In this document: piece by piece, positions 8,647-17,487 of the stretch
Position numbering within the stretch: position 1 is the stretch's first letter
How the letters are laid out: each line of letters opens with the position of its first letter
DNA from: Acidobacteriota bacterium
GTDB taxonomy: Bacteria > Acidobacteriota > Vicinamibacteria > Vicinamibacterales > 2-12-FULL-66-21
Length of the DNA stretch: 64,000 nt
Reading direction: 5' to 3'
NCBI GenBank assembly: GCA_003222675.1
Contig: QHWT01000072.1
Coordinates: 102,338-166,337, forward strand
The notes under the pieces: model-generated
Database searches by the model: none
The model's input: only the letters and a program-made list of their open reading frames with translations
Told to the model about the DNA's origin: nothing
Position numbers and translations under genes: made by a program

Positions 8647-10152
8647 CTACCGCGACGCGGTGGTCGTTGGCGCCGGGAACGACTTCGGAATCTCGAAGCC
8701 CTTGCGGTATTCGCGCGTCAGCAGCGCGTCCGCCTTCTTGTCGTCCTTGAAGGTTTCCGTCTTGCCGTCGAACACGAGCGAGTGTCCAGAGAGGTACGCG
8801 ATGTTGGCGAGATGCGGAAGCGTCGCCGACAGGTGGCCTTCCAGGATGTCGCACGTGAGGATCTTCGGATCGTTCGCGCGGATCGCCTCGACGAAGTTCT
8901 GGTAGTGCGCGAACTCGATGCTGGTCGGCATGTTCGGATCGCTGCCGCCGGTGCCCTCGACTGGTTTATCGGAGCCTGGGCCCTGTTCGTTCTTCGGACC
9001 CATGTACGACTGCCACGTGCGGCCGTCGCCGTCGATCCACACCCATCCCTTCGACCCGTAGAACAGGTTTCCAATGCGCTGCGTGCCCTCGTCGTTCGTG
9101 AACTCGCCGCGCGTGCCGAACTCGAGGATCGTGCCGTCGGCGTACTCGTACAGCGCGGTCTGAACGTCCGGAGTCTCCTGCGATGACGGTTCGTTGAAGT
9201 AACCGCCGAACGAGCTGACCTTCACCGGATGCTCGTTCTTGCCGAGACCCCATCGCGCGATGTCGAACTGGTGGGGTCCCTGGTTGCCGGTGTCGCCGTT
9301 GCCATACTCCCAGTGCCAGTGCCAGTTGTAGTGGAAGTGGTTGCGGTTGAACGGCCGCTTCGGCGCCGGGCCGAGCCACATGTCGTAGTCCACTTTCGAG
9401 AGGTACTCGGCAGTGTAGGGACCTTCGGTTCCGGTTCCGCCCACGGTGAATGAGAACTTTCCGTCGCTCGCCTGCATCGGTCCGTCCGGATACTTGCCGA
9501 TCGGCGGCCGCGGTTTGAAGCACAGGCCGCGCGCCATGTAGACCTTCCCGATGCCGCCGTCCTGCATGAATTTGATCGCCTCCTTGACCTTCGGGCGGCT
9601 GCGGTTCATCGTTCCGACCTGGACGACCTTGCCGTACGCCTTCGCGGCCTCGACCATCTTGCGCCCTTCCCACACCGTATGGGACGCGGGCTTCTCGACG
9701 TACACGTGCTTGCCCGCCTGGAGACCCCAGATGGTGGCGAGCGCGTGCCAGTGGTTCGGGATCGCGATCACGATCGCATCGACGTCCTTGTCGTCGAGCA
9801 CGCGGCGCAGATCCTGCGCGAACGTCGGCTTGAAACTCGGCGCCTTCGCGAGCAGCTGCTGGTCGTGAATTCGCGAGTCGGCGAGGTTGGCGTCGATGTC
9901 GCAGAGCGTCTTGATCTCGACGTTCTTCAGTTGCGCGAAGCCGCGTTTGAGCGCATTGCCCTGACCACGAATCCCGATGCTCGCGGTGACTACGCGATCG
10001 TTCGCGCCGAGAATGCGGCCGCTGCGACCGGCAGCGTAGGCGCTCGGCCGGAAAAATTCGCCGCCGAGCGCGACACCCGCCGCCGCAGCGCCGAGACGCG
10101 TGGCGAAATCCCGTCGTGACATGCCGTTCGAATCCTTCTCGTCGCTGGGCAC
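8647..10152 (-). CDS. Gfo/Idh/MocA family oxidoreductase with Tat signal
   Basis: 501 aa. The start is the GTG at 10152, preceded 6 bases upstream by AGGAGGAGG; a longer open frame upstream lacks a ribosome site. A Tat signal MSRRDFATRLGAAAAGVAL follows at residues 11-29. The Rossmann motif is changed to GIRGQG, and VEKPASHT is the EKP motif. The C-terminal half contains the WHWHWEYGNGDTGNQGPHQFD region typical of large family members in Acidobacteria and Planctomycetes. It is exported and probably oxidises a sugar or cyclitol with NAD(P). It is divergent from the GH95 gene (116-bp gap), hinting at shared control of fucoside use; this is inference. Confidence 0.87.
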   Translation of the reverse strand: MPSDEKDSNGMSRRDFATRLGAAAAGVALGGEFFRPSAYAAGRSGRILGANDRVVTASIGIRGQGNALKRGFAQLKNVEIKTLCDIDANLADSRIHDQQLLAKAPSFKPTFAQDLRRVLDDKDVDAIVIAIPNHWHALATIWGLQAGKHVYVEKPASHTVWEGRKMVEAAKAYGKVVQVGTMNRSRPKVKEAIKFMQDGGIGKVYMARGLCFKPRPPIGKYPDGPMQASDGKFSFTVGGTGTEGPYTAEYLSKVDYDMWLGPAPKRPFNRNHFHYNWHWHWEYGNGDTGNQGPHQFDIARWGLGKNEHPVKVSSFGGYFNEPSSQETPDVQTALYEYADGTILEFGTRGEFTNDEGTQRIGNLFYGSKGWVWIDGDGRTWQSYMGPKNEQGPGSDKPVEGTGGSDPNMPTSIEFAHYQNFVEAIRANDPKILTCDILEGHLSATLPHLANIAYLSGHSLVFDGKTETFKDDKKADALLTREYRKGFEIPKSFPAPTTTASR

Positions 10153-10268
10153 AGAGACCTCCTCCTGATGCGGATCGCGGGGGCCATTCAGAGCCGCCAG
10201 GGTGGCGCGCGGGCCCGCCGCGCATCGTAACACGATGCACGCCGAATTGCCTTAAAGTAAACGGTAAA

Positions 10269-12536
10269 GTGAAACGGCTCACCTTGATCGCGGTCCTCGC
10301 GGTCGTGCTCGCGGCCAACCGCACATCATCAACAGATTTGCGGGCGGGTGCGCCGGATGAGCCGCTGTCGCTCTGGTACCGCCAGCCTGCCGCGCAGTGG
10401 GTCGAAGCGCTGCCGATCGGCAACGGCCGGCTCGCCGCGATGGTGTTCGGCGGCGTCGCGCGCGAGCGCCTGCAGCTCAACGAAGACACGCTATGGGCCG
10501 GCGGTCCGTACGAGCCTGCGAATCCAGCCGCGCTCGAGGCGCTGCCGGCGCTCGTCGCGGACCAGATGATGGGGAAGCCGGTGCGGCAGATGCCCTTCCA
10601 GCCGCTTGGCGATTTGCTCCTGACGTTCCCGGACGCCGGCGCCGTCGAGCGCTATCGCCGTGATTTGAACCTCGACACCGCGATCGCGCGCGTGACCTAC
10701 GCGTCGGCGGGCGTCACGTATACGCGAGAGATCTTTTCGAGCCCGATCGATCAGGTGATTGCGATCCGCTTGTCCGCCGATCGGCCCCGGCACGTGACGG
10801 TCTCGGTCGGCATGACGACCCCGCAGCACGCCCACGTCGCGATCGAGGGAGCGGACACCATTGTCATGCGCGGTGCCAATGCCGAAGCGCAGGGCATCAA
10901 GGGAGCGCTGACGTTCCAGGCGCGCGCACGCGTCATTGCGGAACGGGGGTCGACCATCGTGCATGGCGCGGACGTTGCCGTTCGTGATGCGGACGCCGTC
11001 ACCGTGCTCCTCGCGGCGGCGACGAGCTATCGCAGCTACAAGGACGTGAGCGGTGATCCCGAGGCGACGACGAAGCGCCAGGTTGCGGCGGCGAGCCGGA
11101 AATCGTTCACCACGCTTCGAGCGGCACACGTGGCAGAGCATCGACGGCTCTTCCGGCGCGTGACGATCGATCTCGGCGCGTCCGGCACCTCCGGGCCGAC
11201 CGACGAGCGCATCAGGATGTTTGCGACGCGCCACGATCCCCAGCTCGCGGCGCTGTACTTTCAGTTCGGCCGGTATCTCTTGATCTCCAGCTCGCGTCCG
11301 GGAAGCCAGCCCGCGACGCTCCAGGGGGACTGGAACGATCAGATGAAACCCCCGTGGGAGAGCAAGTACACGATCAACATCAACACCGAGATGAACTACT
11401 GGCCCGCGGAATCGGCCAACCTCTCGGAGCTCGTAGAACCGTTGACAAGTCTCGTGATGGATCTGACGGAGAGCGGCGCGCGCACGGCGAAGGTGCAGTA
11501 CGGCGCGCGGGGGTGGGTCGCGCACCACAACACGGACCTGTGGCGCGCGTCAGCGCCGGTGGATGGTCCCGCGTCCGGCATGTGGCCGATGGGCGGCGCG
11601 TGGCTCTGTCAGACACTGTGGGAGCACTATCAATACACGCAGGACAAGGACTATCTCGCGCGCGTGTATCCAGCGCTGAAGGGCGCGTCGGAATTCTTTC
11701 TCGACACGCTCGTCGAGGAGCCAACGCACAAATGGCTGGTGACGTCGCCGTCGCTGTCGCCCGAGAACCGCCATCCGTTCGGCAACACCACTCTCGTCGC
11801 CGGCCCCGCGATGGACACCGAGATTCTGCGCGATCTGTTCGCGAACACGATCCGCGCGGGAGAGATCCTGGACAAGGATCCGGAACTGCGCGATCGGCTC
11901 ACGGTCACGCACGCGCGGCTTGCGCCCGATCACGTCGGCAAGGCAGGGCAGTTACAGGAGTGGCTCGACGACTGGGACCTGCAGGCGCCCGACCTGCACC
12001 ATCGTCACGTCTCGCACCTGTATGCGCTGTACCCGAGCGATCAGATCACGGTGCGCGGAACGCCGGCGCTCGCAGCCGCCGCGCGCAAGTCGCTCGAGAT
12101 GCGAGGCGACGAGGCGACCGGCTGGGGTCTCGGCTGGCGCCTGAACCTGTGGGCGCGCCTGCTCGACGCCGAGCACGCCTACACGATCCTCGCGCGGCTG
12201 CTCAGTCCCGATCGCACGTATCCCAACATGTTCGGTGCGCATCCGCCGTTTCAGATCGACGGCAACTTCGGCGGGACGGCGGGGATCGTCGAGATGCTGC
12301 TCCAGAGCCACGGCGGCGAGATCGCGCTGCTGCCCGCCGTGCCGAAGGCGTGGCCGACCGGCGCGGTCACGGGCCTGCGGGCGCGCGGCGGGTTCGAGGT
12401 CGATCTCGCCTGGAACGACGGCCGGCTCACGTCAGCGGCCGTGCGCGCGCTCACAACCAACAGCCGGACGCGCGTGCGTTACGACACCGTCAGTCGTGAC
12501 GTCACGATTGCAAAGGGGCACACCTACCGCTGGTAG
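10269..12536 (+). CDS. glycoside hydrolase family 95 alpha-L-fucosidase
   Basis: 755 aa from a GTG that starts a signal peptide (KRLTLIAVLAVVLAAN). The GH95 hallmarks are clear: LWYRQPAAQWVEALPIGNGRLAAM at the start of the N-terminal beta-sandwich (residues 29-50), GDWNDQMKPPWESKYTININTEMNYWPAE in the (alpha/alpha)6 barrel, and QIDGNFGGTAGIVEML near the end, which holds the conserved Asp of the inverting mechanism. It removes alpha-1,2- or similar L-fucosyl (or L-galactosyl) residues outside the cytoplasm. Length fits the family. A frame extends upstream of 10269 but overlaps the divergent gene and lacks a signal. Confidence 0.92.
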   Translation: MKRLTLIAVLAVVLAANRTSSTDLRAGAPDEPLSLWYRQPAAQWVEALPIGNGRLAAMVFGGVARERLQLNEDTLWAGGPYEPANPAALEALPALVADQMMGKPVRQMPFQPLGDLLLTFPDAGAVERYRRDLNLDTAIARVTYASAGVTYTREIFSSPIDQVIAIRLSADRPRHVTVSVGMTTPQHAHVAIEGADTIVMRGANAEAQGIKGALTFQARARVIAERGSTIVHGADVAVRDADAVTVLLAAATSYRSYKDVSGDPEATTKRQVAAASRKSFTTLRAAHVAEHRRLFRRVTIDLGASGTSGPTDERIRMFATRHDPQLAALYFQFGRYLLISSSRPGSQPATLQGDWNDQMKPPWESKYTININTEMNYWPAESANLSELVEPLTSLVMDLTESGARTAKVQYGARGWVAHHNTDLWRASAPVDGPASGMWPMGGAWLCQTLWEHYQYTQDKDYLARVYPALKGASEFFLDTLVEEPTHKWLVTSPSLSPENRHPFGNTTLVAGPAMDTEILRDLFANTIRAGEILDKDPELRDRLTVTHARLAPDHVGKAGQLQEWLDDWDLQAPDLHHRHVSHLYALYPSDQITVRGTPALAAAARKSLEMRGDEATGWGLGWRLNLWARLLDAEHAYTILARLLSPDRTYPNMFGAHPPFQIDGNFGGTAGIVEMLLQSHGGEIALLPAVPKAWPTGAVTGLRARGGFEVDLAWNDGRLTSAAVRALTTNSRTRVRYDTVSRDVTIAKGHTYRW

Positions 12537-12545
12537 GGGGGACTT

Positions 12546-12597
12546 GGGGGTCAGATCTCGATTTTTCGATGCAAATGGAAAATCGAGATCTGCCCCC
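12546..12597. repeat. 19-bp inverted repeat around a short loop (REP-like)
   Basis: Left arm GGGGGTCAGATCTCGATTTT (12546-12565) and right arm AAAATCGAGATCTGCCCCC (12579-12597) pair completely except for one bulged base. The hairpin starts 9 bases after the GH95 stop. It has no T tract after the stem, so it is more like a repetitive extragenic palindrome than a classic terminator, though it could stop or protect the transcript. Confidence 0.75.
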
Positions 12598-12778
12598 GGT
12601 GGCTGGCGACATTTTTGGTCCACCGCTGACAAAAATTGGCGCTGTTTCGGGCCCTGTCCGCACTGCGACTGAGCAGACGGGAAGTACAAAAGTCCTTTCA
12701 GCAACGAGGGTTGCGCGGATTTCCGCTGTGATTCCCACGCGACGGCACTTCCATTGCTATTTCAGCAACAGCCAGGTC

Positions 12779-12991
12779 ATGTTCTATTTTTTTCAAAAGC
12801 AGCAGCAGTTTCTGCAGTGCGAAATCCGCACGGCGGATGCGCCGGATACATTCGCAATCGTTGTCACCGAGCCGAACGGGGCGGAGCGCTCTCAGTACGT
12901 CGTCGGTTCGGCGGAAGTCTCTCGCCGATGGCGGCAACTGCAGCAGGAACTCGTTGGCGAGGGCTGGTGGGGACCGTGCGGACGGGACTGA
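12779..12991 (+). CDS. small conserved hypothetical protein
   Basis: 70 aa, soluble, with the pattern MFYFFQKQQQFLQCEIR...FAIVVTEPNGAE, a basic RRWRQLQQEL helix and a GWWGPCG tail. It resembles a small family of uncharacterised proteins common in Acidobacteria. The start is placed at the ATG at 12779 because the open frame before it is not protein-like and includes the 12546-12597 palindrome. No function is known. Confidence 0.55.
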   Translation: MFYFFQKQQQFLQCEIRTADAPDTFAIVVTEPNGAERSQYVVGSAEVSRRWRQLQQELVGEGWWGPCGRD

Positions 12992-12994
12992 ATC

Positions 12995-13078
12995 GCTAAT
13001 CCCTCATCCCTGATCCGCAATCCCTAATCCTCAATCGTTAATTCCGCACCCCGCACCCCGCACCCCGCACCCCGGATC
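12995..13078. repeat. word repeats: AATCCCTAATCC-type then CACCCCG tandem
   Basis: ATCCCTCATCCCTGATCC words are followed by four copies of CGCACCC/CCCGCAC. The tandem part codes in frame for the end of the minus-strand gene at 13024-13350 (GAGCGVRGAE). It is a low-complexity intergenic repeat, not CRISPR. Confidence 0.8.
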
Positions 13079-13350
13079 GCGGCACGACGCGCGACGGGGG
13101 CGAGGATCTCGATGCGACGCTGCGCGAAGAGACTCTGACGCCGCGCGAAGTATACGGTCATCTGCTCTGCGAAGTCGTCCGTCAGCCTCGTCATGCACGG
13201 GCGATCGACGAGGATGCGGTATCCCCGGTCGATCGACGAATCGTGAGCAATCCGTTCGACGGTGGCGAACCAATCGTCGAAGGCCAGAGATTCAACGAGC
13301 TGCAGCCTCACAATCCTGGCCCCATGGTTCACCGACCATAGCGCGGGCAT
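13024..13350 (-). CDS. hypothetical protein, STAS-like, with a repeat-derived C-terminus
   Basis: 108 aa. The first 90 residues (MPALWSVNHGARIVRLQLVE, DDWFATVERIAHDSSIDRGYRILVDR) look like the small alpha/beta SpoIIAA/STAS-like proteins found singly in such genomes, in which an early strand, a helix and the D-R strand alternate. The C-terminus runs into the CACCCCG tandem repeat and reads RGAGCGVRGAE, so the natural end has been lost or replaced. Function unknown. It faces the 12779 gene across the word repeats. Confidence 0.5.
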   Translation of the reverse strand: MPALWSVNHGARIVRLQLVESLAFDDWFATVERIAHDSSIDRGYRILVDRPCMTRLTDDFAEQMTVYFARRQSLFAQRRIEILAPVARRAAIRGAGCGVRGAELTIED

Positions 13351-13628
13351 TGCTTCCGCCTTCCCTCAACTTCAGTAATGCAGGGTGAGCGTCGACCAAA
13401 TCGTGCGCGGCCGTACGACGTCAAGTACAAGCTCGACCCCGGGTCGTGTAACCGCGCAATAGTTACCGTCGCGAAACGCGACGCGCCTCTCTTCGGTCAC
13501 GGGATGCCAGGAGATCAGGAGAACGGGTTTTCTACACAAGTCTCTTGTTCTCCCTCTCTCTTGTGAGGCTCGAGACGCAATCGAGCGCGCCGGCGAGCGG
13601 ATCCAGTCTTGCTGACTCGGAGGGCCGC

Positions 13629-13784
13629 ATGGGCTGGTTTATTCCTCTTGCAGTTATCGTAGTCGGAGTCGGGTACTTCGCGCGGGCGCGGCGCCGCAGC
13701 GCCGATCACGGTGTCACCTCGGAACCTGTCAGTGGAGACTGGCTCGCGCATGCCAGGTCCCGGGGCGATCATCACTGGGGATGA
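13629..13784 (+). CDS. possible small single-span membrane protein
   Basis: 51 aa: MGWFIPLAVIVVGVGYFA is one hydrophobic helix followed by a basic RARRRS cluster and a polar tail. No clear ribosome site and no recognised family. Listed because the hydrophobic-then-basic layout is typical of real small membrane proteins; it may be chance. Confidence 0.3.
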   Translation: MGWFIPLAVIVVGVGYFARARRRSADHGVTSEPVSGDWLAHARSRGDHHWG

Positions 13785-13793
13785 GATGCAGGC

Positions 13794-13877
13794 GTGGACA
13801 GACGCGCCTTTGTCACCTCGGCCTTCGGGACGACGCTGCTCGCCGCCCCACAAGAACATCCGCATCAAGCCGCTTGA
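13794..13877 (+). pseudogene. relic of a Tat-signal gene start
   Basis: 27 codons from a GTG read VDRRAFVTSAFGTTLLAAPQ then HPHQAA and stop. The RRAFVTSAFGTTLLAA part is a good Tat leader, but no mature protein follows: the frame ends inside the convergent MFS gene. It is probably the surviving 5' end of an exported protein gene removed by deletion. Confidence 0.45.
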
Positions 13878-15157
13878 CTGACGCCGCGACCTCCGCGGAG
13901 CACGACCGCGGCGGTTGCGATCGATAGCACGAGACCTGCGAGAAACACGGTCGTCGCCGTGTGAATATCGAATCGCTGCCAGAGCAGGCCAAAAAACACT
14001 GAGGCGAGCAGCCGCGAGACGTTCGTCGAAGTGGCGAGGAAGGAAAGGCCGCTGCCCGACAGCGACTTCGGCAGGACTGCGGCTGCCGCTGCCGTCAACA
14101 CACCGTCAGTCGCCGCGTAGTACGCGCCCAGCAGCGCAATGCTCGCGACCGCCAGCGCCGGCCCGATCGACGGCCGCAATAGCGCGATGTACAGAAGCGC
14201 AAGCAGCACATGGCCGCCCAGCAGCACGATCGTTCTGCCGGTTCGATCGGCGAGGCGGCCCATCGGCACCGCGAAGAGCGCCGTGAGCAGCGACGTGCCG
14301 ACGTAGAACAATGGGAACGCGCTGGCGCCGATGTGCAACTGTCGTTGCAGCGACAAGAAGATGAACCCGTCGCTGATCGTCGGCAGGCCGAGGACAAATC
14401 CGGCGATCAGGATCCTGCGCAATTGCGGCGTTGCCGCGGTATCGAGCGCGGCCCGCCACGGCAGCGCCGCCCGCGCCGATCCGCTCTCCAGCGACGCTGG
14501 CTCGACGCAGAGGAGAATCACACCCAGCCCTGCGAGCGCCACCGCGAAGCTGACGGCGAACAGCACGTCGAATCTCGAGGGCATCGCGGCGAGCAGCGCG
14601 AAGGCGAGGAGCGGACCGAGCATCGCGCCCGCCGCGTCGAGCGATCGATGGACGCCGAAGGCGGTGGCCAGTTGATCGGATTTGCTGCGCAGCGAGATCA
14701 GCGCGTCGCGCGGCGCCGTCCGCACGCCTTTGCCGATGCGATCCACCGCGACGATCGCCGCGATGGCCGCCGGAGCGGCGCCCACCGCCAGGAGCGCGAC
14801 GCGGCACAGCGCCGAGAGCGCGTATCCGGACGCGGCCGCCTCCTTGTACCGGCTGCGCCGATCGGAGAATATGCCCGCGGCCACACGCACGAGCGCCGCA
14901 ACGCCTTGATACATGCCGTCGATGATGCCGAACGCAAGCGGCCGCATCCCCAGCTCCATGACCAGATACATCGGGAGAATGCTGGCGACCATTTCCGACG
15001 ACACGTCCGTCAGCAGGCTGGTGATGCCGAGCGCCCACACCGTGCGGTGGACGACCGGCACAAGCGACCTGAACCTGCCGCCGCGGACTTCCCGCGGCGC
15101 GGGCTGCCCGATCCGGGCGGGCCGCGTGAGCAGACCCGCCCAATCAATTGCGTACAT
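13865..15157 (-). CDS. MFS transporter
   Basis: 430 aa, about 12 hydrophobic segments. After a polar N-terminus (about 38 residues) the first helix reads WALGITSLLTDVSSEMVASILPMYLV, a pattern typical of one MFS group of drug or metabolite exporters; DRIGKGVRTAPRDALI after helix 4 and PMGRLADRTGRTIVLLGG between helices 8 and 9 are the MFS loop motifs (G..DR.GR). Inner membrane. The substrate cannot be told. The true start may lie a few codons downstream. It is convergent with the Tat-leader relic and overlaps it by 13 bases. Confidence 0.85.
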   Translation of the reverse strand: MYAIDWAGLLTRPARIGQPAPREVRGGRFRSLVPVVHRTVWALGITSLLTDVSSEMVASILPMYLVMELGMRPLAFGIIDGMYQGVAALVRVAAGIFSDRRSRYKEAAASGYALSALCRVALLAVGAAPAAIAAIVAVDRIGKGVRTAPRDALISLRSKSDQLATAFGVHRSLDAAGAMLGPLLAFALLAAMPSRFDVLFAVSFAVALAGLGVILLCVEPASLESGSARAALPWRAALDTAATPQLRRILIAGFVLGLPTISDGFIFLSLQRQLHIGASAFPLFYVGTSLLTALFAVPMGRLADRTGRTIVLLGGHVLLALLYIALLRPSIGPALAVASIALLGAYYAATDGVLTAAAAAVLPKSLSGSGLSFLATSTNVSRLLASVFFGLLWQRFDIHTATTVFLAGLVLSIATAAVVLRGGRGVSQAA

Positions 15158-15317
15158 AAAGGTGTCTCAAAACGGCTGGGTGAGCCGAGATGAGAGGCAA
15201 GGAGCCCGCCACGGCAAAGGGCAGGTTGTCAACAGTTGCGGCGACTGGAACGCGGAAGTCTGCCAAAGCCGGCACTAATATCCGGCGGCCCGCAGACTTT
15301 TCGCGATCTTTCGCTGT

Positions 15318-16285
15318 CTATCGCACGACGATGGGTGAGGTGGCCTGGAGGAGGAAGGCCCGGGCGGGCCCGCCGGCGTCCACCGGTCCGCGACTCGCCC
15401 CGTAAAGCACGTGGCTGTCGTCGAACCACTCGATTTGATCGTCAATCGATCGTGCCTCGGCCGCGAGAGGGTGCTCCGTCATCGTCGCCAGATCGAGCAC
15501 GTAGAAACGCCAGGGAGCGAGGTCACCGCCGACGCGTTTCTTGAAAGCGATACGGCGGTTGTCCGGCGACAGCGATGGGCATTCGACGTTCTCGCGAAGC
15601 ACCGTCAGCTTCCGCGCCGCGACGTCGCCGCCGACCAGGTACGTCTTCTTCGCGCTCCACAGTGACGCGTAGAGCGTGTTGCTGTCGCGCGCAAACGTGA
15701 CGCCCCAGAAGTTGAAATCAGCCGCGCTGAATTTCTCTCCATCACGCCAGGTCTGGAATTGTTCGAGGTCGCTGACGACGGTGCCGCTGCTCATCTCGAG
15801 CAGGGTGGTTTTCGTGGAGAACGACGCGGATGCATAACCGTGCGCCTGACCGGTGAGGAACACCGTGATCGCGCCGAAGCGGCCGTCAGGAGAAATGCGC
15901 GTGCGGCTCGGATTTCCATCGAGCTTCACGGTTGCGCCGGGACGAAAGGCGGAATCGAACAAGACCGCTTCGAACCTGCTGAGGAGCCCGCCCGTTTCGC
16001 GCAGGCAGATGCCTCGTCCTGCCGCGTACGCGATGCGGTCGCACTCCAGGTTCGTGACGCCGAACGGCGCATCGGGATCTTCGATTGAGGCCAGGCTCAA
16101 TCGGCGCGCGTTGGCGCCAAGTCCTGCGTGCCGGACGCGGCGACGTCCCCGCCGGCAACGGGCTCGGGTCGCGGCGGCGCGGGCGCCGCGCGCCGTCCCG
16201 GCGACGCGAGGGTGAAGCCGATGGCGAGGAAAGCGGCAAGCGCAAGCCCGCCGCTCACGAGCACGGTGCGATTCAGTCTGGGCAT
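15318..16285 (-). pseudogene. PD40/TolB-like propeller protein with N-terminal membrane anchor, frameshifted
   Basis: Two frames make one gene. From ATG 16285: MPRLNRTVLVSGGLALAAFL, a signal anchor, then a Pro-rich linker to GTQDLAPTRAD and stop at 16097. The next frame continues the protein: GANARRLSLASIEDPDAPFG, CDRIAYAAGRGICL, SRTRISPDGRFGAITVF, DFNFWGVTFARDSNTLYASL, VECPSLSPDNRRIAFKKRVGG, DDQIEWFDDSHVLY. These are beta-propeller blades with the SPDG signature of WD40-like PD40 repeats. The frames join between about 16100 and 16140 with a one-base shift. Either a real frameshift or a sequence error; whole, it would be an exported propeller of unknown ligand. Confidence 0.65.
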
Positions 16286-16369
16286 TGTTTGGGAAAGGGC
16301 GCTGGGGCGTCCCTGCCTTGAATTGTACCCGCATTTCGCCGATCCTCGACGAGAGGATCTGGGTTTTCC

Positions 16370-17206
16370 TTATCGGTCGACCGGGGCCTGCACGCTCTGG
16401 ACGAACCGTTCGACGGCGACCCAATACGCCTGCGGATCGACGGGCGCGAAGTCGTTGTGATCGCCGCCCGCAATCGTCGCGAACGTCTTCGGTCCCCGAA
16501 TCCCTTCGAACAGCGTGCGGCCCAGTGTATAAGGGATCACGCTGTCGCGATCGCCATGCATGACAAGGATTGGCACGTTGACGGATTGAAGATGGCGGGC
16601 TGTGGCGAACCGGTAGGAAGAGAACAGCGACAGCAGGCGCAACGGGGGCGAGGAGCGAATCACGGCGCGGGCGTCTGGAAAACCCGCCTCGAGGATCAGT
16701 CCTTGGGGGGCGCGCTTACTCGCGGCGTACGCGGCCATCGTGGCGCCGAGCGATCGCCCCCAGTACAGCACCGCCAGCGTACCGTCGACTGACGTCCACG
16801 CGCGCGTCAGTGTCGCATCGACATCGCGATACAGTCCGCGTTCAGTGGGCCGTCCTGTGCTCACGCCGTAGCCACGATAGTCGATCGCCAGCACCGAGAA
16901 GCCATGTCGTACGATGCCGGCGAGAATGGGCGCCCAGATCGAGAGATTGCCGCCGTTGCCGTGGAAGTACACGATGGTCGCGCGCGGGGACGGGGCACGC
17001 ATCAACCAGGCGCGCAGGTGCTCGCCGTCAGCGGTGTCGATCGTGAGCGGCTCGTACTCGACGCCGAAGTGCCGCGGTGTTTCCGTCTCGCCGGGTGACG
17101 GAAAAAACGCGAACCGCGGCTCGAGCCAGCGCACGAAGCCGATGAGCGCGGCAAGTCCGATAGCGAGCGTGATGAGGGAGATGTACACGAGCCGCACAGT
17201 CAGCAT
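16370..17206 (-). CDS. alpha/beta hydrolase, membrane-anchored (BEM46-like)
   Basis: 278 aa. An N-terminal helix (residues 4-24, LVYISLITLAIGLAALIGFV) anchors it in the membrane. The hydrolase core has the oxyanion segment YFHGNGGN, the nucleophile elbow WGRSLGA (GxSxG), the Asp of MHGDRDSVIP and the His of GGDHNDF, so the catalytic triad is complete. Sequence and order fit the BEM46/ABHD13-like group, probably a serine esterase or peptidase of unknown substrate. It ends 85 bases before the frameshifted PD40 gene and may be cotranscribed with it. Confidence 0.85.
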   Translation of the reverse strand: MLTVRLVYISLITLAIGLAALIGFVRWLEPRFAFFPSPGETETPRHFGVEYEPLTIDTADGEHLRAWLMRAPSPRATIVYFHGNGGNLSIWAPILAGIVRHGFSVLAIDYRGYGVSTGRPTERGLYRDVDATLTRAWTSVDGTLAVLYWGRSLGATMAAYAASKRAPQGLILEAGFPDARAVIRSSPPLRLLSLFSSYRFATARHLQSVNVPILVMHGDRDSVIPYTLGRTLFEGIRGPKTFATIAGGDHNDFAPVDPQAYWVAVERFVQSVQAPVDR

Positions 17207-17256
17207 TTACATTTTGCCGTACATGACACGCAGCGTCGCATGATGCGGAAGATGAT

Positions 17257-17432
17257 CTCACGCCGAGGCGCCGAGGCGCAGAGCACCAGGAGAAACGCTG
17301 CGCGCGGCGGCGAATGCGCCAAACGCAGCGCTGCCTCGGTTCTGTACTCCGCAGTTGCGCGCAGCTGTTCGTGTTCGTCTGGGTGATCCGTGGCAAGTCT
17401 TGTCTCTGCGCCTCGGCGCCTCCGCGTGAATC
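17257..17432. repeat. inverted repeat pair (CTCACGCCGAGGCGC... / ...GCGCCTCGGCGCCTCCGCGTGA)
   Basis: Left arm 17259-17284 and right arm 17404-17430 are inverted copies of one sequence differing at few bases, 120 bases apart. The spacer is not coding. The pair belongs to the same repeat family as 8466-8562 and lies between divergent genes. Confidence 0.7.
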
Positions 17433-17487
17433 GTACGTGACCCGTGGAGGTCGCCCGACGGAAGGAAGCTGGTGTAGACTGCGCGCG

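Noticed and set aside
13040-13078. CACCCCG repeats as a CRISPR array
   Set aside because: Seven-base tandem units without spacers and no cas genes.
15318-16424. Single 368-codon reading of the PD40 gene
   Set aside because: Its first 110 codons are Arg-rich and non-coding; the real N-terminus with a membrane anchor is in another frame (16285 downward).
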